Below, one piece after another: positions 60,500 to 64,000 of a stretch of DNA of 64,000 nucleotides. Under the pieces are notes generated by a model, which saw only the letters and a list, made by a program, of their open reading frames with translations, did not search any database and was not told the origin of the DNA. How positions within the stretch are numbered: position 1 is the stretch's first letter; each line of letters opens with the position of its first letter. Origin of the DNA: GCA-020356105 sp964347475 (GTDB lineage Bacteria; Pseudomonadota; Alphaproteobacteria; UBA8366; JADFVY01). A program made the translations under genes and the position numbers. The DNA is taken from assembly GCA_964347475.1 (NCBI GenBank), contig CAYFYY010000004.1, positions 25,702 through 89,701 of the forward strand, given 5' to 3'.

Positions 60500-62311
60500 A
60501 TGCGGCTCCTGGCCTTCGACAAGGACGGCGTTCCGACGATCGGCGTGCGGCGCGGCGACGAGGTCGTCGACCTGTCGCTGGCAGCGCCGGAGCTGCCGCG
60601 CGACATCCCGGGGCTGCTGGCCCTCGGCGAAGGGATCGTGGAGCGCGTCGCCGCCATGGTGCTGGACGCGCCTGCGGGGGCCGTCCGCCCCGCCGAGGGG
60701 CTGCGCTACCATCCGCCGGTCTGGAACGCGCCGAAATATCTGTGCTGCGGGCTGAACTACGCCGAGCACGCCAAGGAGGGCGGGCGCGAGCCGCCGGAGC
60801 ATCCGTCGCTGTTCGTCCGCTACGCGCAGTCGCTGGTCGGCCATGACGAGCCGATCGTCAAGCCCTGGATCTCCGACAAGTTCGACTACGAGGGCGAGCT
60901 CGCCGCGGTGATCGGCAAGCCGGGGCGGCATGTGCCGCTGGAGGACGCGCTGTCGCACGTCGCCTTCTATGCGGTGCTGATGGACGGCTCGGTGCGCGAC
61001 TTCCAGCGCCTCGGCACGCAGTGGACCCTGGGCAAGAACTTCGACCGGTCCGGCTCCTTCGGGCCCGACCTGGTGACGCCGAACGAGCTGCCGCCCGGCG
61101 CCTCAGGCCTGCGCCTGGTGACCCGCGTCAACGGCCAGGCGGTGCAGAACGACACCACCGATACCATGCTGTTCCCGGTCGCCGACCTGATCCACCGCTG
61201 GTCGAGGGCGATGACGCTGCAGCCCGGCGACGTGATCGCCACCGGCACACCGTCGGGCGTTGGCTATGCGCGCACGCCGCCGCTGTTCCTGAAGGCCGGC
61301 GACGTCTGCGAGGTGGAGATCGAGGGCATCGGGCGGCTCAGCAATCCGGTGATCGACGAGGCGCGGGACTCGCCGCCCCTCGCGCCACCCGCCACGCCGG
61401 AACCGGCCACCGCACCGGCGGCGACCGGAGCCGCACCGTCGTCCGGACCAGCCGCACCGTCGGCGCGCCAGGCGGGGGCCGGAGATCCGCGCGTCGAATC
61501 GCACTATTCGCGGCCGGCGCTGGCGACCTCGATCCTCATGGCGCTGCGCGAGGAGGGCAAGGATCCGGACAACCTCAGACCCCACGACGTCATGGGCCTC
61601 GGCGAGATGCACGTGCGCGGACACGAGGCGACCCGCGAGCTCGCCATGCAGCTCGGCCTCGACCACGAGAAGAAGGTGCTCGACGTCGGCTGCGGCATCG
61701 GCAGCCCGTCGCGCTTCATGGCCCTGCAATACGGCTGCCGGGTCACCGGCGTCGACGTCAGCGACCCGTTCGTCGAGGTCGCCGGCATGCTGGCGGAGCG
61801 CGTCAAGCTCGGCGACCACCTGGCCTACCGCAAGGCCGACGCGCTCGACCTGCCGTTCGGCGACGCCAGCTTCGACGTCGTGGTCAGCCAGCACGTGCAG
61901 ATGAACATCGAGGACAAGGCACGCTTCTATGCCGAGATGTTCCGGGTGCTGAAGCCCGGCGGCCGCCTCGGCATCTACGACCTCGTCGCGGGCGAAGGCG
62001 GCGAGCCGTTCTACCCGGTGCCCTGGGCCTCCGACGCGACGATCAGCTTCCTCGTCAAGCCGCACGCCCTGCGCGCCGGGATCGAGGGCGCCGGCTTCGA
62101 GATCACCTCGTGGCAGGACACCACGGCGGCCGGGCTGATCTGGTTCGAGGAGCAGCGCCGGCGCGAGGCGGAGCCGGGCTACGAAGCCTCGCTGCTCGGC
62201 CCCGAGCTGTTCCTCGGCTCCGACTGGTACGAGATCCTCGCCAACCTGTACCGCAGCCTTGCCGGCGACTGCGTCGCCGTCATCGAGGCGGTGTGCGCGA
62301 AACCGGCCTGA
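60500..62311 (+). CDS. Fumarylacetoacetate hydrolase-family / SAM methyltransferase fusion
   Basis: A 603-residue fusion. Residues 1-285 form a FAH-family domain with metal ligands E131, E133 and D162 (FDYEGELAAVIGK, VLMDGSVRDFQ), plus the TGTPSGVG segment. Such enzymes hydrolyse or decarboxylate 2,4-dioxo and related acids. Residues 290-330 are a Pro/Ala/Gly linker typical of a real domain joint. Residues 335-603 are a type-11 methyltransferase with SAM loop VLDVGCGIGSPS near 394 and VLKPGGRLGIYD. The ATG at 60500 follows GGAAGGGA. No stop or frameshift interrupts the joint. The combined reaction is unknown. It is convergent with the iclR gene after 7 bases. Confidence 0.85.
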   Translation: MRLLAFDKDGVPTIGVRRGDEVVDLSLAAPELPRDIPGLLALGEGIVERVAAMVLDAPAGAVRPAEGLRYHPPVWNAPKYLCCGLNYAEHAKEGGREPPEHPSLFVRYAQSLVGHDEPIVKPWISDKFDYEGELAAVIGKPGRHVPLEDALSHVAFYAVLMDGSVRDFQRLGTQWTLGKNFDRSGSFGPDLVTPNELPPGASGLRLVTRVNGQAVQNDTTDTMLFPVADLIHRWSRAMTLQPGDVIATGTPSGVGYARTPPLFLKAGDVCEVEIEGIGRLSNPVIDEARDSPPLAPPATPEPATAPAATGAAPSSGPAAPSARQAGAGDPRVESHYSRPALATSILMALREEGKDPDNLRPHDVMGLGEMHVRGHEATRELAMQLGLDHEKKVLDVGCGIGSPSRFMALQYGCRVTGVDVSDPFVEVAGMLAERVKLGDHLAYRKADALDLPFGDASFDVVVSQHVQMNIEDKARFYAEMFRVLKPGGRLGIYDLVAGEGGEPFYPVPWASDATISFLVKPHALRAGIEGAGFEITSWQDTTAAGLIWFEEQRRREAEPGYEASLLGPELFLGSDWYEILANLYRSLAGDCVAVIEAVCAKPA

Positions 62312-62318
62312 ACTTTCG

Positions 62319-63098
62319 CTAGCCGACGTTGTCCCCGAATAGTTGGGAAAGCTTGTCGGCCGCCCTTCGCAGCGCCGGAAGCCGTGCCTTGGCAGACTCC
62401 AGGGTCAATCTCTGGGTTGGACCGTGCATGGCCAGAGTTGCAATCAGGCGCCCCTTGTCGTCGCGCACCGGCACGGCAACGGCGACCATGCCTTCAAGGA
62501 ATTCCTCGTTGTCGTCGCCGAAGCCGTCGGTGCGGATCTTCTCAAGTACCGTCGCCAGCGTCTCGGGGTCGCTGATCGTGTTCGGGGTGTGCGGTTCCAG
62601 TGCCAGATGTGCGATGAGCTGTTTGCGCCGGGCCGGTGGAAGGTCGCTCAGAAACATCTTGCCGCTGGCCGTACAATGCAGGGGCACGCGGGTGCCGACC
62701 GGAAGCTGGAGCCGCAGGGGCCAGCGCGCTTCGACCCGGTCGATGTAGCGCATGGCGTTGCCGTCCGGAACATTGATGTTGCAGGTCTCGCCGACGGTTT
62801 CGGCCAACTCGTCCAGGATCGCGTGCAACGCCGCCCGTTGGCCACCGGCGCCGGCAATGACGTCAAGCGCCATGCCGCGCAGCTTTGCCCCGGCGATGAG
62901 GCCCCTGCCATCGATGCTCCGCTGCAGGTACCCTTCATTCTGCAGCATCGCACAGAGCCGGTGGATGGTCGGCCTGGGCAAGCCCAAATCGGCGTTCAGT
63001 TCGGTCGGTGTGAGCGGCCGCCCGGCGTCCGCGATCTTTTCCAGGATGGCCAGGCTGCGCCGGATGGACGAACCCTTGCTTCGGCGCATCTCAGTCAT
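62319..63098 (-). CDS. IclR-family transcriptional regulator
   Basis: A 259-residue regulator. The winged-helix domain (about 8-70) has SIRRSLAILEKIADAGRPLT and recognition helix LGLPRPTIHRLCAMLQNEG. The ligand domain (about 80-250) has GETCNINVPDGNAMRYIDRV, LHCTASGKMFLSDLP and AVAVPVRDDKGRLIATLAMHG. IclR members bind aromatic or organic acid effectors. It lies 18 bases downstream of the TRAP permease gene on the same strand, so it probably controls that transport cluster, and possibly the FAH-methyltransferase gene. Confidence 0.92.
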   Translation of the reverse strand: MTEMRRSKGSSIRRSLAILEKIADAGRPLTPTELNADLGLPRPTIHRLCAMLQNEGYLQRSIDGRGLIAGAKLRGMALDVIAGAGGQRAALHAILDELAETVGETCNINVPDGNAMRYIDRVEARWPLRLQLPVGTRVPLHCTASGKMFLSDLPPARRKQLIAHLALEPHTPNTISDPETLATVLEKIRTDGFGDDNEEFLEGMVAVAVPVRDDKGRLIATLAMHGPTQRLTLESAKARLPALRRAADKLSQLFGDNVG

Positions 63099-63116
63099 GC
63101 CCTTTTTCGCGCTCCA

Positions 63117-64000
63117 CTATTGCACCTGGAAGACCCCGGCGCCGGCGTGCACCAGCAGCATCGTGGACAAGGGTGGCCACAATGCGATGACGAGCCACGC
63201 GACCAGGAGTGCGATCAGGTATGGCATCGTGAAGCGCAGCAGCCGCAGATACGGAATGCCGGTGATGCCGCTTGCGACATACAGATTCAGCCCATAGGGC
63301 GGAGTGATGAATCCGATGGCGTCGCCAACCAGGAAGACCACGGCGAAATGGATCGGGTCGACGCCGATATTGGCGGCGATCGGGGCCAGGATGGGGGCCA
63401 GGATGATCGTGTTCGGCAGGCTTTCCAGAATCGTCCCGGCGATCAGCACCAGCGCCATGCAGGCGAAGAGGATTGCGTAATAGCCGCCCAGCGCGCCCAG
63501 CATGTCGGTGACGAAGACCTTGGCACCGAGCAGCGACAGGATCTGCTGCATGACCACCGACACGGCGATCAGCGGCGCCAGCAGCCCGGTGATCTGGCCC
63601 GACCGCAGCACGATGCTCGGAAGCTCGAACGGCGAAAAACCGGGGACGGCGATGGTGTCCGCGATGAAGGATCGGCGCTCGCCGCCCCCGAGCAATTTAT
63701 GGATCGGCCGCATGACGATGCCGACGATCAGGCAGAAGCCCGCGGTCACGCCCGCCGCCTCCGTCGGTGAGAACTTGCCGGCGTAAATGCCCCAGATCAC
63801 CAGCGCGATGGCGAAGAAGCCGAGCCACGCGCCGAGCGCCGCACGCATGATCCTCACCGGATCGATTCGGATCAGGTGGCCCCAGCCGTTGCGGTGGGCG
63901 ACGTACCAGCAGGTCGCCTGCATCGCGATCACCATCAAGAGGCCAGGCAGCAGGCCGCCGATGAACAGATCGCTGATCGACAGGTTCATCAGGAAGCCGT
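63117..64000 (-). CDS. TRAP transporter large permease (DctM), partial
   Basis: The C-terminal portion (about 294 codons to the edge) of a DctM-type permease. The reading frame stays open to base 64000, so the true start is beyond the window; an internal ATG at 63989 is not the start. Helices include FAIALVIWGIYAGKFSPTEA, LVLIAGTILESLPNTIILA and VVFLVGDAIGFITPPYGLNL, the last being a late DctM landmark. The other subunits should lie to the right. It is distinct from the dctM gene at 20876. Confidence 0.9.
   Translation of the reverse strand, partial: GFLMNLSISDLFIGGLLPGLLMVIAMQATCWYVAHRNGWGHLIRIDPVRIMRAALGAWLGFFAIALVIWGIYAGKFSPTEAAGVTAGFCLIVGIVMRPIHKLLGGGERRSFIADTIAVPGFSPFELPSIVLRSGQITGLLAPLIAVSVVMQQILSLLGAKVFVTDMLGALGGYYAILFACMALVLIAGTILESLPNTIILAPILAPIAANIGVDPIHFAVVFLVGDAIGFITPPYGLNLYVASGITGIPYLRLLRFTMPYLIALLVAWLVIALWPPLSTMLLVHAGAGVFQVQ

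Noticed and set aside
60500..62311. FAH-methyltransferase joint as a sequencing or assembly error
   Set aside because: The two domains are joined by an in-frame Pro/Ala-rich linker with no leftover start signals or ribosome-binding site, so a true fusion is more likely.

Overview
The window is a high-G+C stretch of chromosome from an alphaproteobacterium, most likely a free-living and possibly marine Rhodospirillales-type organism. The evidence is protein style (polyprenyl synthase, S49 peptidase, two separate TRAP systems plus a TAXI system, a bPH/PuhB-like protein pair), dense operons with 1-8 bp overlaps, and CtrA-like TTAA-N7-TTAA boxes upstream of a chemoreceptor gene and of a membrane-protein cluster. 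I saw no prophage, transposase, rRNA or CRISPR array. One tRNA gene, tRNA-Pro(CGG), is present.

Layout: 1-3.8 kb is housekeeping: a small membrane protein, an S49 peptidase, a DUF2007/tRNA-methyltransferase fusion, a polyprenyl diphosphate synthase and a DUF924 protein. 3.8-3.9 kb holds tRNA-Pro and its terminator. 4.4-12 kb is a signalling and envelope-glycan locus: a lone receiver protein, a TPR/YaiO-type outer-membrane barrel, a HEAT-repeat membrane protein, a PgaC-like glycosyltransferase, and a large PAS/HisKA/REC/REC/HPt hybrid kinase. 12.2-13.2 kb has a small secreted protein and a SCO copper chaperone. 13.8-18.7 kb holds a PilZ-methyltransferase fusion resembling PhcB-type signal synthases, a convergent six-TM histidine kinase, and a chemoreceptor.

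18.9-29 kb is a catabolic island: class V aminotransferase, DctPQM TRAP transporter, enoyl-CoA hydratase and class III CoA transferase on one strand, and a YdiJ-like FAD/Fe-S dehydrogenase plus GntR/FCD regulator on the other. Three exact copies of a 10-bp near-palindrome lie in the divergent promoter region, which makes the GntR protein the likely regulator of both arms. 29-34 kb has an RlpA lipoprotein and a complete sugar ABC transporter. 34-38.5 kb has an uncharacterised protein, an exported SUMF1-type protein, a secreted protein and a large SPFH protein.

38.5-47 kb is a minus-strand operon: class III aminotransferase, BKACE enzyme, three TAXI binding proteins, a fused TAXI permease and a universal stress protein. 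I infer uptake and breakdown of an amino acid through a beta-keto acid. 47-51 kb is a complete Mla-type lipid transport operon. 51-57.8 kb has a small secreted protein, apt, palindromic repeats, a secreted nuclease-like protein, an AceE-like E1 enzyme and an outer-membrane barrel. 58-60.4 kb holds two bPH-like membrane proteins around a third membrane protein. 60.5-64 kb holds a fumarylacetoacetase-family/methyltransferase fusion, an IclR regulator and a TRAP large permease cut by the window edge.

Strongest candidates for something undescribed: (1) the PilZ-gated PhcB-like methyltransferase facing a six-TM kinase; (2) the RR-YaiO-HEAT-GT2-hybrid-kinase locus; (3) the FAH-methyltransferase fusion; (4) the GntR operator array; (5) one TAXI permease with three binding proteins tied to a BKACE/aminotransferase pair. 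Family calls come from reading motifs by eye; no database search was run.
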